Source: Hericium rajendrae
Lineage: Eukaryota; Basidiomycota; Agaricomycetes; Russulales; Hericiaceae
Length of the DNA stretch: 64,000 bases
Assembly: GCA_033439255.1 (NCBI GenBank)
Contig: CM065878.1
Location: 4,030,001 to 4,094,000, forward strand
Direction of reading: 5' to 3'
Position 1 is the stretch's first letter, and each line of letters starts with the position of its first letter. Below are positions 1 through 11,396 of the stretch, in pieces. The notes beneath the pieces were generated by a model. It had not been told where the DNA came from. It ran no database searches and saw only the letters and a list, made by a program, of their open reading frames with translations. The translations under genes were made by a program, and so were the position numbers.

Positions 1-23
1 TCCATTCTTATTTCCCTTTGTAG

Positions 24-1210
24 TCCGGCAACAGCTTCTTTCAGGGATGGGATTTCTTCACGGGGGCGACCCGACGAATGGAATCGTAAACTACGTGAAC
101 CAGGGCACTGCCGTGAGTCTTCATTCATATACTTTGCAACCGGTTCTCAACAATAAAAATCTGTGATATATCAGCAATCGAACAATCTCACGTCAATTAA
201 CGATGCGGGGAACGCCATCATGCGCGTCGAAACCACCCCACAGGTCCAGGGCAACCGCCAGAGCGTGCGCATCACGTCGCAGCTCGTGTACACGGGCGGA
301 CTGGTCGTCCTCGACTCGGTGCACATGCCGACCGGCTGCGGGACATGGCCCGCGTTCTGGTCGAACGGTACGTCCAGTCCTCCCAGCACCCCTTCGTGCA
401 CTGACGCGCGTGTAAGGCCCCAACTGGCCCGCAGGCGGCGAGATCGACATCGTGGAGGGCGTCAACGACTACACGAACAACCAGGCGACGATACACACGA
501 ACCCGGGGTGCAGCATGCCGACCTCGAACACGAATACCCTTGCGATCAGCGGCAGCATTGTTGGCGGGACCAACTGTGCGGCTGCGCAGACCGGCAACCA
601 GGGCTGCGGTGTCCGCGCTGTGCAGACCAACTCCTTCGGCGCCGCGTTCAATGACAATGGCGGAGGTGTCTATGCCAGTAAGTGCCGCACTCGTGATATG
701 AATGTACGAGCCATACTGATGAAGTGCCGCCCTGCGCGCAGTGCAATGGGACAACTCGGGCATCTCGGTCTTTTTCTTCCCGCGCAGCAATGTCCCGGCA
801 GATATCACGGCTGGCGCTCCGAACCCTGACAGCTGGGGCACCGCCATGGCGCGCTGGCCCGCGAGCTCCTGCAACCCGTTCCAGTTCTTCAAGACCCACT
901 CCATAATCTTCGACACGACGCTCTGGTACGCCGATGTGCTGCGGATATGCTATGTATGCGCCCATGCTGATGTGTTGCATACAGCGGTGACTGGGCGAGC
1001 GGCGTCTGGGGCTCGACCGGTGTCCCTGGACAGGAACAGAGTTGTGCGCAGCGCACGGGCGTTGCGACCTGTGAACAGTTCGTGCAGCAGAATGGCGCGG
1101 CGTTCAACGATGCCTGTGAGTCGCTCTGCATCCTTTACTCCTACTGCATGCTCAGACTATCTGCAGACTGGGAAGTCAAGAGCGTGAAGGTCTACCAGAC
1201 TCAGTCATAA
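24..1210 (+). CDS. Glycoside hydrolase family 16 beta-glucanase (5' end outside the window)
   Basis: Secreted-type endo-beta-1,3(4)-glucanase of the fungal laminarinase branch of GH16, which cuts beta-1,3-glucan by a retaining mechanism. The window opens in an intron and coding sequence starts at 24. Exons read as 24-112, 175-367, 417-677, 742 to about 924, about 985 to 1114, and 1167-1210. The joined frame gives WDFFTGGDPTNGIVNYVNQG, then the catalytic signature GGEIDIVEGVNDY near 432-470, whose two Glu are the nucleophile and the acid/base in this family. It ends with WEVKSVKVYQTQS and TAA. Several Cys (TNCAAAQTGNQGCG, CGDW, SCAQ, ATCEQ) match the disulfide-rich secreted fungal enzymes. Signal peptide and first exons lie to the left. 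Family assignment is firm; the exact substrate is inferred. Confidence 0.93.
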
Positions 1211-1653
1211 CGCGCGCACGTATCTATTCACGAGGAGATGCCGGCGCTGTACTTTTAGACCCGTGGAGCATTTTGTATTGGGTACGCGGGTTATTGTATA
1301 GGTTATGTTATTAGATAGACACGAAGTTCATGACCTACCGGAACTGTATCATGTCACTCATTGGCGATACTGTATAATAGATGCTGGTGCAATTTATTAA
1401 TGGTTTAGACGTGTAAATGCGACCGAGAGCGACGACAGGACATCTAGAGTGCTAGTGAGATTGGACATGCGTGGGATGGACGCGTTCGGTATGAGGACGG
1501 GATGCATGGCGGATACGGATATAGTGAAATGTGATGGGATGCGATATATGCCGTCGCCGGAAGCTTCCCAGAGAAGCAGCGTCCATTTCCGATCGCAAAC
1601 GAAGGCAACGCAAGGCCTGTCCAGCCGCCCATGGGACGCGCCCGGCAGCCACT

Positions 1654-1944
1654 CTATTTCCCCTTCGTCTTCGAGCTCTCCACGAACAGCACCCTTCGCT
1701 TCACTGTGCGCGATCATCAGCCATGCCGAAGCGGAAAAGAATGGAGGAAGAGAAGCGCACCCTGCGGGTCGTATTTCACGGCGGCGAGGCTGGGGCCCTG
1801 GCGCGCGCGCTGGGTGGTGTAGATGTAGCCTGTCTGGGCCGTGGAAATCAGGCGGACGATAAGCGTCCTGGAGACGTGGTCAGCATGTACGGTATGGATG
1901 GGAAAAGAGAGGAGGACGGACCGTGCTTTTGACTTGGCTGCCAT
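1654..1944 (-). CDS. MRPL39: Mitochondrial large-subunit ribosomal protein bL33m
   Basis: Small protein of the mitochondrial 54S ribosomal subunit. Three exons on the minus strand: 1944-1922, 1867-1761 and 1703-1654, joined by GT-AG introns of 54 and 57 bp. They give a 59-residue protein starting MAAKSKARTLIVRLIST, then GYIYTTQRARQG, then LAAVKYDPQVKRRVLFVES, ending KTKGK and TAG. The length and the TGY-YTTQR and KYDP-V-R-VLF blocks match bL33 of bacteria and mitochondria (yeast Mrpl39). Longer open frames on either strand here are artefacts of the introns. Its 3' end faces the GH16 gene, about 440 bp away. Confidence 0.92.
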
Positions 1945-1954
1945 CGAGCGAGTG

Positions 1955-2679
1955 GTCTCGGTGATACAAGCGTGGGAAAGGTCGGTTTGCTGGCCGCTGG
2001 GCTTTTGCACAAGTTCTTTGAATCTTTCGGACTCGATGGTCACCTATGGTCACCCAGCTGTAGGCAGCAGGTACTTAAGTACTTATATTGTAGTCGATTC
2101 AGGTATGTCTGCTATGCTCCTTTGAACCACCTTGGACTCTGAATCATATTTCGTATGAAAAAGCAGTACTTTTCAGTGCATCGGCGAGCTCACGGTGTCA
2201 TGGCCGCGCATTCCCGGACGTCTTTCTGAATGACCCCATCTCTCTCATGTCCAGCCGCCTCTGATATGATACTTTGGACTGCGCAGTCTTCCATTCTGAT
2301 GCCCTCTTGAATACTCAACGTTATCGGCGGTCTCGGAGTATGTGTCTGCCGCCTGCAAGCCAATTATATGGACATGTGTGATTACTTCCCTTACTTCCCT
2401 ATGGATCTGCACTACAAGCCAGACGCTCTGCCTTCCGGGTAGTTGACGATGCGTCCGTGCTTCACCGCGCCGCCGTGGTTATATGCCTCAGGTTCCACTT
2501 CCAGATAGCAGTCGCGAAGAAGACGCGGTAATTTGGATTACTGTCGAGCGCTTCATGTCCTGGTATGCCTCCGTTCATCTGGACAATCCTTCAAGCTAAG
2601 CAGCCGAGCAGGAAGCAAGTACCCAAATTATCTGGCAATGCGATGTCCCATCTCGATGGCATCGCTAGACATGTGGTAC
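1955..2679. other. Intergenic stretch, no gene recognised
   Basis: Between the bL33m start and the decayed RSC-like tail there are only short open frames without recognisable motifs. The first 150 bp should hold the bL33m promoter. A weak resemblance to the Arg/Gly-rich linker of the RSC1/2-like gene (about 19980-20020) begins near 2680. Confidence 0.5.
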
Positions 2680-3235
2680 TTGCGGCATCAGAGGCACACG
2701 AGAGGTCGGTCTGGTTGGGGCGGATGATGGGCATTTCGGATGAACATCTACTCTTTCATTGGCCTCCTTTGTGAATTACTCTCCCAGCAGTAACAACCAT
2801 CCTCAAAACATCCAGCATCGGTTACTAGAGCTCAGTCCAGCCTCACTGCGGAAGGTGGGTCTGATCGTCTCGGAAATAGCGATGCCATCGAGAAGCTGTC
2901 TATAGAGATGAATATGTGCTGCTATCTTTATCTGATTGACAGCGTATGCTGATATCATGATATAGTGAAACACGTCGACCGCGATCTTGAGAAGAACAAA
3001 GTTCTCTGGTTCGCGATGCCCCCGATGAAGATGTGGCACACATGTCTGCACTGCACTATAGCCTCACGTACCCATGACAAACTGGGAGTTGGATGGAAGA
3101 TGAAGGTGAGTGTTCTGTTGTTGATGAATCTGTTTGGGGCTGCCCCGTTGACCGTTGTCAACGGCACGCCCATTGACGGTTATCTGGACATTTAGGCCAC
3201 ATGGAGAGATGCTGCCATTTGAGTATCTAGCTTGG
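2680..3235 (+). pseudogene. Decayed copy of the 3' end and flank of the bromodomain-BAH (RSC1/2-like) gene
   Basis: This block matches the tail of the gene at 17706-20593 in the same orientation. Bases 2843-2905 match 20196-20260 (Leu-Gly-Asn then IEKL). Bases 2966-3035 match 20317-20387: here HVDRDLEKNKVLWFAMPPM, in the intact gene HFDRDPETNEVLWFASPPM. Bases 3085-3130 match 20738-20783, in the intact gene's 3' flank, and weaker similarity runs to about 3235 (20905). About 330 bp corresponding to 20410-20735 are missing. The frame is not continuous and no upstream bromodomain or BAH sequence is present, so it cannot make a functional protein. Because it includes sequence downstream of the stop, it arose as a DNA-level duplication, not from a spliced transcript. 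The part from 2680 to 2840 is less certain. Confidence 0.75.
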
Positions 3236-3664
3236 GTTCAACCTCTTTGTAGGCGATATCCCCGACTGTGGCAACGCGTACCACACACTATCGTAGATGT
3301 CAATGAGAATGTGCTTCGTGGCGTTGTTTCTCGGGAAGATATCTTCTCCTGTTCGGCAGAATCACACTCACGTTTTCCTCAAATTCTTCCATCACCGTGA
3401 TCTAGCCAGATCTCGCGCCCGGAGGACTGCCGATTTCCGCCCATGGCTATTTTTTTATCACAAGTCTGTGAAGCAGGTTACCATCGGTGAGTCCAGATTG
3501 GTCCTTCGTTGGGCTTGGACTTGTTTAATGTGATCGTGCTGTGTTGCACAGTCACCTTCATCACGGATGTTGGGATATAGGTCCCAACTCCTATATAATG
3601 GTCGGCCCCAGAGCTGCATGCTCGACAACTTCCTTCGTTTCTACTCTATTATCACGTGTTGAAC
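3236..3664. other. Intergenic stretch, no gene recognised
   Basis: Short open frames only. It probably contains the promoter of the membrane-protein gene that follows; a TATA-like string (cctatataatgg) lies at 3590-3601. Confidence 0.4.
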
Positions 3665-5335
3665 ATGTGCGGGAGACAATTTTACCTGGTATGTAAATCG
3701 ATTCGATATGTCATATTTTTGCAGGTTTTACAAGATCCAACCAGATCAGTTTAGCTGGGCTTTGGGTGAGATAGCATTAACTCCATATATGCGGTGACTG
3801 CACTCACACTACATCCCCTTGAGGTCGGGGCCGTTTTATATGGTCAGTGTGCCCAATATCTCGCCGGCCGACTCAAACGTCGTTACAAATTTGATTAGGA
3901 CTTTATTTGATGTTGTTCGGAGCTTCTGTCTACATTCTTGTCCGACGAAACCCAAACAAGCTCTATCTCGCCGTCACTATCACCCTTTTTATCTTCACCA
4001 CCGCCACTACCTTGGTTGACTTCTTGAACACACTTTTGACACCCCTTATGACTACTAAGAGCGAAATAAGGGGCGGGGTGTAGTCGTCTTTTGTGCCGAC
4101 CCAAGTAAACTTCAAGAGCAAGAGGGATTAATCAAAAATTTGATTAATCCCATCCAGATTGCTATGCTTGCAGCAAACACGTAGGTTAACTCATTTTTCA
4201 GTTACAACCGTCTGACGCGTTGGATGAAAATGCAGGGCTGTGGCGGACGGTCTATTGGTGCGTAAAAATCATTTTTGCACGATCCTGCTGCAGCGCTGAG
4301 TACTGAGTATCGATGTTTCGCTGATCAGATCTATCGTGCCTGGATTTTATGGGGATATAATAAATGGATAGTCATGCCATTGGCCACCATTTTGATTGCT
4401 ACAGCACGTACGTCTTAGTACAAAAGTGAAAGTGTTTGTTGCGCTAAAACTTCCCATCCATAGTGTGTAACATGGCTGATGTGGGCTATCTTAGCCGTTT
4501 ATACGTCCTCGATAAAGGCTTTGTCAGTGGCAGTGTGCCAGTAGATTTTTGTCCTCAGAGCTAGCAGTTGTCAATCTGGCCAACCACTTCTCTGTCGCTG
4601 CTACTATTTTGTCACTGGTGCTGACTATAATAACTACAGTCCTTATAAGTGCGTGTTTTGCAGTTAACTGTCATGATCAGGATCGCTTTTTAACTGCCGT
4701 GAGCATTTTTGCAGCGATTAGACTCTGGATCGTAGCAAAGGCGGTCCGGAATACCATGGGGCGGAATGCTGGGGCAAAGTATCATACTGCGATTGCTATA
4801 ATGTATGCCAATTGTTTATGGTTGCTGTTTATCATTGATACTAATGCCTTGCCAGTGTGGAATCTGGAGCGCTCTATGCAGTGTGCCTTATTCTAAATAC
4901 TGTGGCCGACTTTACAGAAATAAATGGCTCCGTACGCGTATTTGTTTCCTTTATCCTATCTGCTTCACTAAAAAAACGTTTCACAACAGACCATAATCAG
5001 CATAGCTATGAATCATATGCTGGTAAGATACACTCGTCCCATATGGACGTAAACTAATGTCCCAAAAGTCCATCGCCCCGACCCTCGTCATCGTTCGTGT
5101 TGGAATGGGCAAAGGCTTCGAGACCGTGCAAGATTCGGTGCATACCGGCAGTCTGCGAAATAGGACTGTCGGGAGGAATGTCCTCGCGAACGGCGGAGAT
5201 GGGACCGTGTCTGCCCTGCATTTCAGAACGGTGCAAGAGTCAGAGTTAGAAACATCGAGTATTGCTGATGATGATCATGCCACCGAAAATCGGGATAACA
5301 CGTATGGTGTTCTCAACAAAAATGGAAAGGAATGA
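3665..5335 (+). CDS. Agaricomycete seven-helix integral membrane protein (function unknown)
   Basis: Member of a large basidiomycete family of multi-pass membrane proteins without known function. Recognisable exon pieces in order: GLYLMLFGASVYILVRRNPN then LYLAVTITLFIFTTATTLVD (3899-4030); DQIYRAWILWGY then IVMPLATILIATA (4322-4409); NHFSVAATILSLVLTIITT (about 4580-4650); RLWIVAKAVRN followed after an intron by VESGALYAVCLILNTV (4859-4908); and SIAPTLVIVRVGMGKGFETV (5068-5130). The VESGALY and APT-I-VRVG-G blocks are the family signatures. A hydrophilic Ser/Thr/Asp-rich cytoplasmic tail ends at TGA 5333-5335. The start is unresolved: the ATG at 3665 lies upstream of the first convincing helix, but its splice phase does not fit cleanly. 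A perfect inverted repeat sits in an intron at 4124-4151. Confidence 0.8.
4124..4151. repeat. Perfect 13-bp inverted repeat with 2-bp spacer
   Basis: GGGATTAATCAAA and its exact reverse complement flank AA. It lies in non-coding sequence inside the seven-helix gene, between the exon ending near 4080 and the next at about 4320. It could form a short hairpin in pre-mRNA or be a palindromic protein-binding site. Neither role can be decided from sequence. Confidence 0.9.
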
Positions 5336-5725
5336 ACGACGGCGGGGACGTTGTCTAAGTGCAAGGATTGCGGGTTGTCATCGAGTTGATCTTCGCTCCG
5401 ACCTTTTTGTTTGTTCTACAGGCTGCTTAGGCTCGATCATCGGAATGTCCGCTCAGCAATAACCTTTCGTTGAGTGTTGTTCTTACTTGACGAACTCGTA
5501 TCTACCTTGTATATTTATGGGCAATTCATCCTGCCACATTTTCGGACGACCCCTAGCATGGCTTGTTGACGAGCATAACGTCTCGTTCCTCGTAGTTTTG
5601 TCTTCTCACAGCGGTCGATCGCTCGTCCATCTGAATGTCTTGCTTTGGATATCGATCGCGCCAGAGTCGTTAAATGGCCTACCGATTCCAATGATGCATC
5701 AATATTGTACGTCGTCAAAGGAAAT
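5336..5725. other. Intergenic region between convergent genes
   Basis: Shared 3' region of the plus-strand membrane protein and the minus-strand pectinesterase. No conserved coding sequence was seen. Confidence 0.5.
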
Positions 5726-7102
5726 TCACAGTAAATAGTCTGCATCCACCCACTCCTCCCACCCATCGCCTACTGCACTCGTGATGTCATATGCATTTGC
5801 TTCGTCCTCTGACAGCATCGTCACGAAGTCTGGGCGCGCCGCATTGCTCGGTATGCCCGAACCCGTGGTATTGAACTCGGCGAAGAGGACGTGGTCCGTA
5901 TTAGGCTCATCGGCATGCCAGATCGACCAAATCGCGGGGTTCAGCGGAACGGTGACAGTTGTCGACTTGAAGATTACGCGCGCATAGTCTGTGAATGGGA
6001 TGCGGTGAGCTCAGGAAGTCATGGATAATGAAGAAGGGGCTATACCGCCCCACGGTCGACCGAGATAGGTGCCGCCACTTGTATTCGATGCGGCTCCAGG
6101 GGCCAGGATGATGTTGTTTTGGTTGAAGACGTCTGCATCGACACAAGGAGGTCAGAAGGTGTGGTATTGAGACTTACGAAATACGTACATATCGCTACAT
6201 TATCTGCCTCCCGCCCTGAAGCTGTGATATATCCAGCGCTCGATACCGCAATAGTATTTCCCTCGAAATACGCCTGGCCTAGGGATGGCGCGATGACCAT
6301 CTTATCCACGCACGTGCGATGAATATGGCCTACCAAGTCGCCCAAATATGAAGTCCACGGCGCCCTATAGGTCTTGGTATTGAGCCATGCAATATCAAAC
6401 TAGAGACCCGGACTGACTTGAATGTATCCTTGTAGGTATATCTGGGTGCCTTGGTTTGAAAGGAGTGTGTCCTGCCAAGCGTCTAGTCAGGACCATGACG
6501 AAGGACACGGAGCGCTCTGGTGAATGGTACCTGGAATCCATATATCCCGCAAGCGTACATCCCAACTTGACTCCCATAGTTGCTCACAGCAATCGCCTGC
6601 GACCCTGGGCCGTAGTCGTTCCTGACATTGAGATTGTATATGGACACATTGTTCGTGTGGATACGCAGCGTGCCGGAGAGATCGTTGGACCCGCTGACCG
6701 CAGAGGCAGGGACTGAGGCGACGAGGGTCGCGGTATTGGCTGTCTGCTTGGCAGGGTCGATGGTGTAGCCAACGATCTGGACTTATAATTTAGGCATGCG
6801 ATTCTCTGCAGATGAGGATAAGGAGCTCAGGCGCTTACAGTTACGGGTCCAGAGCGCTGAATGTTGACTTGACCTTCGTACGTGCCAGGGAAGATGAAGA
6901 TTATCTGCGCAGACTTGTCGGCGGGGAGCGCGGCAACGGCCGCGATCAAGGAGGGATATTCGCTGGACGAAGTCGTGTTCTGGCGAACGACCAACGCGCC
7001 CCCGGGCGGCGTGGTGCGCGGAGGAGGTGGAGACAGACAAAGGGCAGAGAGTGCGCACGATAGAATGACAAGGCCAAGTCTGAGAAAATCAACAGTAAAC
7101 AT
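5726..7102 (-). CDS. Secreted pectin methylesterase (carbohydrate esterase family 8)
   Basis: Removes methyl esters from homogalacturonan in plant pectin, releasing methanol and exposing the chain to pectinases. The start at 7102 gives a signal peptide (MFTVDFLRLGLVILSCALSA), followed by YPSLIAAVAALPADKSAQII and FPGTYEGQV, the family's N-terminal beta-helix. Across at least five introns the conserved CE8 blocks follow in order: PGSQAIAVSNYGSQVGMYAC (the Gln of the first motif), GIYGFQDTLLSNQG (catalytic Asp in QDTL), GAVDFIFGRLGQAYFEG (catalytic Asp in DFIFG) and GGTYLGRPW (substrate-binding Arg and Trp). The C terminus ends DGWEEWVDADYLL and TGA at 5728-5726. All catalytic residues are present, so it looks active. 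Confidence 0.94.
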
Positions 7103-7479
7103 AGCTTGCTTTTCGTGGCTTCAGTTGCAGGCTGTGGAAATCAACGGGAACAGCTATATAATGGCCGCCACGCATCCAGAGACTTGCCGGGCCGTGAAGT
7201 GTACCATGCTGGTATAACCATGAAACGTAACTGATATCGGAAACAGCACGAGACCAGACAGCAGCCGATTATACCCCGTGAGGGCTTCGTAGAAGATATC
7301 ATGGAGGTAGAGGGTCTACATGATGAAAGCGAAGCAACTTGTGAGCTTTGAGTGCGGACCGGGGTGATAGACGGAGTTCAAGTATCGACTTCGAACGTTC
7401 AACAAACAGGTCAAGCTGGTTTGTCACCTGCGTCGATGAATGATTGTGAGTAGGCCTCTTCAAAAGGGTATCCATTGTG
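7103..7479. other. Intergenic region holding the pectinesterase promoter
   Basis: Lies between the pectinesterase start and the stop of the kinase gene on the same strand. A TATA-like tract (gctatataatgg on the plus strand, near 7152-7163) sits about 50 bp upstream of the pectinesterase ATG. Nothing else was recognised. Confidence 0.5.
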
Positions 7480-8518
7480 TCACGGAGTAGCAAAAACAGG
7501 GTCATCTACGCTTTTGATCACTCTGGTGGGCTCTAACATATTTGCTATGATAAATTTTCCATCTGAGAAATAATCGTCAAACAAATGGCTATGGCATCAA
7601 CGAGGGGAGTACGAGAGATAAATAGAATCCAGGTAAGCGGAAAGATACGTACTTGGCATATCATTTTCATCTGCCCTCCACTGCGCCTCCTCCAGGTCCT
7701 TCGCGACACCGCTCACAACATGGCGCTTCACAAGGCGCTGAGACGCCTCATCGATATCGACCTCCACGAACCAGCGTTCATCGAGTAACTTGGCAGCTTC
7801 GACCCATGGCGGAATCGCTAAGAAGGTGTACAAGCCTTCGATTACAATAATGCGGTGCTCTGGAAGAATTGTCACAGCATGCGGTGCGGGATCTTTGAGC
7901 GCGTGGTCAAAGGATGGTGCGGTGATTGCTGGGCTCTCGGGTTGGAGGTAGGAGAGAGGCTGACGGATGGATTTGACGAACGAGACGTAGGAGTCGCCGT
8001 CGAAGGTCCAATGGATCCCTCTGCGGTCATGCGCCAGCTTCGGGTCGGGGAACGCGTCTAGTTGGTTACGAGTCTATTAAGGCGCGTGCAGCAAGCTCAG
8101 ACCAATGGGCTGCGACCAGAAGTATGATTGCGCACCAAATGCCATCCATCTAAGCCTACAATTATTGCACTGTCAATGCCAGGATCAGTGACGATGACCT
8201 GCGATTCTCGCCAGTGTCACAGCGATGTGTGTAGGTGTATCAGACCTTTCGGCAGACGAGCTCAGCCGTTCATTTGTCTTGTCCACAACGAATTCTGCCA
8301 AAGTCGACTTTCCAGAAGCTGGGATGCCTGAGATGCCGACAAGGATACGGGCATCGGGGGCTGTCCTTCATAATGGTGTGCAGCACAGGATACGGGTGGT
8401 ATCGCGAGCCATCGTGCACACAATTAGCACCTGTTGGAGTTGTGAGAGACAGACAACAGCCTCACTTGCCGAGATGATCTATGAGATAGTCTGCGAGGTC
8501 AACAGCGATGGCGTCCAT
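7480..8518 (-). CDS. YFH7: Yfh7-like P-loop kinase (phosphoribulokinase/uridine kinase superfamily)
   Basis: Predicted ATP-dependent small-molecule kinase; the substrate of the yeast relative Yfh7 is not established. Start at 8518: MDAIAVDLADYLIDHLGK, then after introns RILVGISGIPASGKSTLAEF with the Walker A P-loop at about 8349-8300. Downstream come FDHALKDPAPHAV, RIIVIEGLYTFLAI (the EGLY Walker-B-like strand), VDIDEASQRLVKRHVVSG (the Arg/Lys-rich lid) and ADENDMPNGKFIIANMLEP after the last intron. The stop is at 7482-7480. Order and spacing match yeast Yfh7 (FNHALKDPTPD, ILEGLYLL, KRHLQSG). The protein is shorter than yeast Yfh7, lacking its long insertion between the P-loop and the FNHALKD block. 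The superfamily is certain; the Yfh7 orthology is likely. Confidence 0.85.
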
Positions 8519-8746
8519 GGCTGTTGACAACGTTGACAACCCGTTCACAACGGTGAACAGAAAGTGTACAATCCGGATAAGGAAGGTAAGCAAGATCAAT
8601 AATTGTCCGCAGCACTGCTTTCAATTCCGCTCCCGAAGGCACCATCCAGTGCCCTGCGCCTCAAACCTCAAGGCCTCAAGTATGACCTGAATAGTCACCA
8701 AACAGTCATTTATCTTTCTTACTTTCCTCAACTCTTCACGACCGCC

Positions 8747-11396
8747 ATGAGCAATTCTGCATTATCGACCGAGAGCAACATCCGCAGGTGCGTGTGGCCT
8801 GCCTCCGTCCGCTGTCGCATGCTAAGCTCTGCTGCGCGCGTGCAGAGCAGACCCTTCCACTATCCAGAATAAATTTCTAGTTGGATATCAAGGATGGTAT
8901 GTGGCGAACTCACCTTGCTCCTGACCTCATCTCATCAGCTCGGTTCTAGGTTTACCTGCCATGGGGATGGTGAACCAATAGGCGAAGGTGCGCCCTCGTC
9001 TCCTATAAGCGTGATAGAGTTTTGATAAACATCTCGGTCTCATAGGCCATCATGGTTGGCTGCACTGGTTTGGCCATCCAGTTCCTGAAGGGGGCAACCC
9101 GAACTTCGATCCTTGGCCCGGACACATCTGCTTACTCGCAGGATGAGCTTTACCCCGCGCCTGGTTTCAAGCATGAGAATGGAGAGCAGGCATACCTGTT
9201 TTCGTCGCGGCATCCGAAGACTGTGCAAAGGTTGGTTATGCATCTTATTGGTCAGGAAGGAGTCTATCTGACGTTCTCGTGCTTAGGCATTTCCATTGGA
9301 TGGCGGAGAACGGTGTCGATGGCGCCTTCCTGCAACGCTTCTTGGGACAGACAGATCTCGAGCAGGGAAATCACGGTATACGGCGGCTTAGAGATGAGGT
9401 TGGAGACCGTGTCAGGGAAGCAGCGGAGAAAGAAGGCAGGACATTTGCGATCATGTAAGTTCCTCCATCCTTTCGTAAGATGTATTCATTGACGCGATGA
9501 AACAGGTACGATGTAGTGGGTGTACAACCCGAGCGCGTTCTCCAGGTGATGCAAGAAGACTGGAAACATCTCATGTATGAGCAGAAAGTCCTAGAGAGCC
9601 CGAATTATCTTCACGAGAAGGGCAAGCCTGTCATCGCTATATGGGGTATGTTTTCCTTTCTCTTGTTTCGCCGCGTCCTGTGGGTTTAAGCAAGACTTGC
9701 TCTTTCAGGCTTTGGATTTTCCGATGCCAAACACACCCCAGACCAAGTACGTGCCGTCACCCAATTCCTCCGCAATGCGACGCCCGGTGGCGTATATCTT
9801 ATGGCCGGTGTGCCTACGCACTGGTGCCGCTCCAGAGAGGATGCAAATCCTGATCCCGGTTTTCCTGCTGCCTTCATCGAGTCGTTCGATGCGCTCTCGC
9901 CGTGGAGCGTCGGGCGGTACTCGGAGAACAACGCCATCGATTGGTTCGCAGAGCACTGCGTCAAGGCGGATATGCTGTTCCTGCAGAATTGGGAGAGGGA
10001 GAAAGGAAAACATGTGGATTATATCCCAGTCGTGCATCCAGGTGGATCAGTGAGCCACCTTATTTTGCCTTTGGTGAATTTGAACTGATGCGGATGGGCC
10101 AGGGAAACAACATTTCTCAGAAAAAGTGGCCCATCAATGCTGCAGCACGGCAGGGCGGTCGCTTTCTCTGGCGACAATTGTACAACGTAAAACGGCTCGG
10201 TGCAACGACGATCTACGGCGCCATGTGGGACGAGTACGACGAGGGCACGAACTTCCTGCCTATAACTCAGAAGACAAGCCAGCTGCCGCACGACGATGAA
10301 CACAAGTTCCAGTTCTTTGCGAACGACGCCGATGGGTACGACCTCCCAACGGACTGGTACATGCGCATTGCAGGCTACGCCGCTGAGGCGCTGAAGGGCG
10401 AGCGCAAGATCGGCGAGCAGTTCCCCGAACAAGAAATCCACGACTGGTTCAACACAAGGCCATTGCGCGAAAGCAGCCGCGAACACGGCGCAGGGCCATC
10501 TACGTCGGGGGCATCAGCAATTCCAAATGAAGCACCTCCACCGTACTCAGCCAACGCCGGATACGGAACCCAGCCCCTCCAGACGGCGAAACCCGCTCTA
10601 CCACTATCCACGCGCCCGTCAGTTGCTGCAAGGCACGGAGATCCCGCTGTGTCCGCCCTCGCGGACAACCTGCAACGCCAGTCCTTCGCGCCCCCTCCCG
10701 GCCCGCCGCCCATGCACCCCTCCTCGCGCCCGCCGCAAGCCCAGCAGGGCTTCGGCATTCCCGTGCCCGAAGTCGCGCCCCAGGGCTCCTGGGCCCAACC
10801 CCCCAGGGCGCGCATGGCCACCTGCGCAGTGGGGCGTCGGCCCCCGCAGCCGCAGCCGCACTACCAGCCCCAAGCACAGCCCGGCCTGTTCGCGTACCCG
10901 GGTGCATATGCCGCGCGCCATCGCCTGGCGGGTTCGGCGTCGCGTTCCCGGAGGCGCAGGTGTCGCCGACGGAGCCTGGGTTGGGTATCCCGCGCCGGGC
11001 GGGTACAGTCCGTCGTATGGCGGTCCTCAGCAGTATCCGCCGCCGCCTGTGCCGCCTCGTAAGCCTGATTTCATGTTGTAGTGATGGGTTATGGATGCTG
11101 ATTTATATCGTATTGCAGGCCCGACGAGTGTAGGCGGGAGCGCTCCGCCACCGCCGCCTCCACCGAGACGGAACGACTACCCGCCGCCGTCGACGGCGCC
11201 CTATGCGTCACAGTCGCAGGGGCAGTCGCAGGGACAGTGGGGCGGATTTGTGAACGACGATCGGCGGAGGCAGCTCCAAAGGGGGCTGGCAGTCTTGCGG
11301 AGCGTGAGTGTCGTTTTTTCTTGATTATCGCTGGGAGTGCTAATGATTTGTGCTGCTGCAGGGGGATCGAAGCTTTGGAATAAATTTGCAAAGTGA
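8747..11396 (+). CDS. GH99/GH71-like glycosidase domain with long proline-rich C-terminal tail
   Basis: Start at 8747 (MSNSALSTESNIRRADPSTI), no signal peptide. After short introns the core follows: KFLVGYQGW, HHGWLHWFGHPVPEGGNPNF, HFHWMAENGVDGAFLQRFLG, then GRTFAIMYDVVG, KPVIAIWGFGFSDAK, GGVYLMAGVPTHWC, ATTIYGAMWDEYDEGTNFLP and WYMRIAGYAAEALKGE (to about 10400). This is the TIM-barrel arrangement of uncharacterised GH99/GH71-like proteins found in fungi and bacteria. In the related families the acid residues lie in the YD and WDEYDEG regions. From about 10440 a low-complexity Pro/Gln/Gly tail of roughly 250 residues follows, interrupted by introns (for example 10903-10960 and 11059-11119). 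It ends GGSKLWNKFAK and TGA at 11394-11396. The conserved end and clean splice phases argue that the tail is real. Substrate unknown. Confidence 0.8.
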
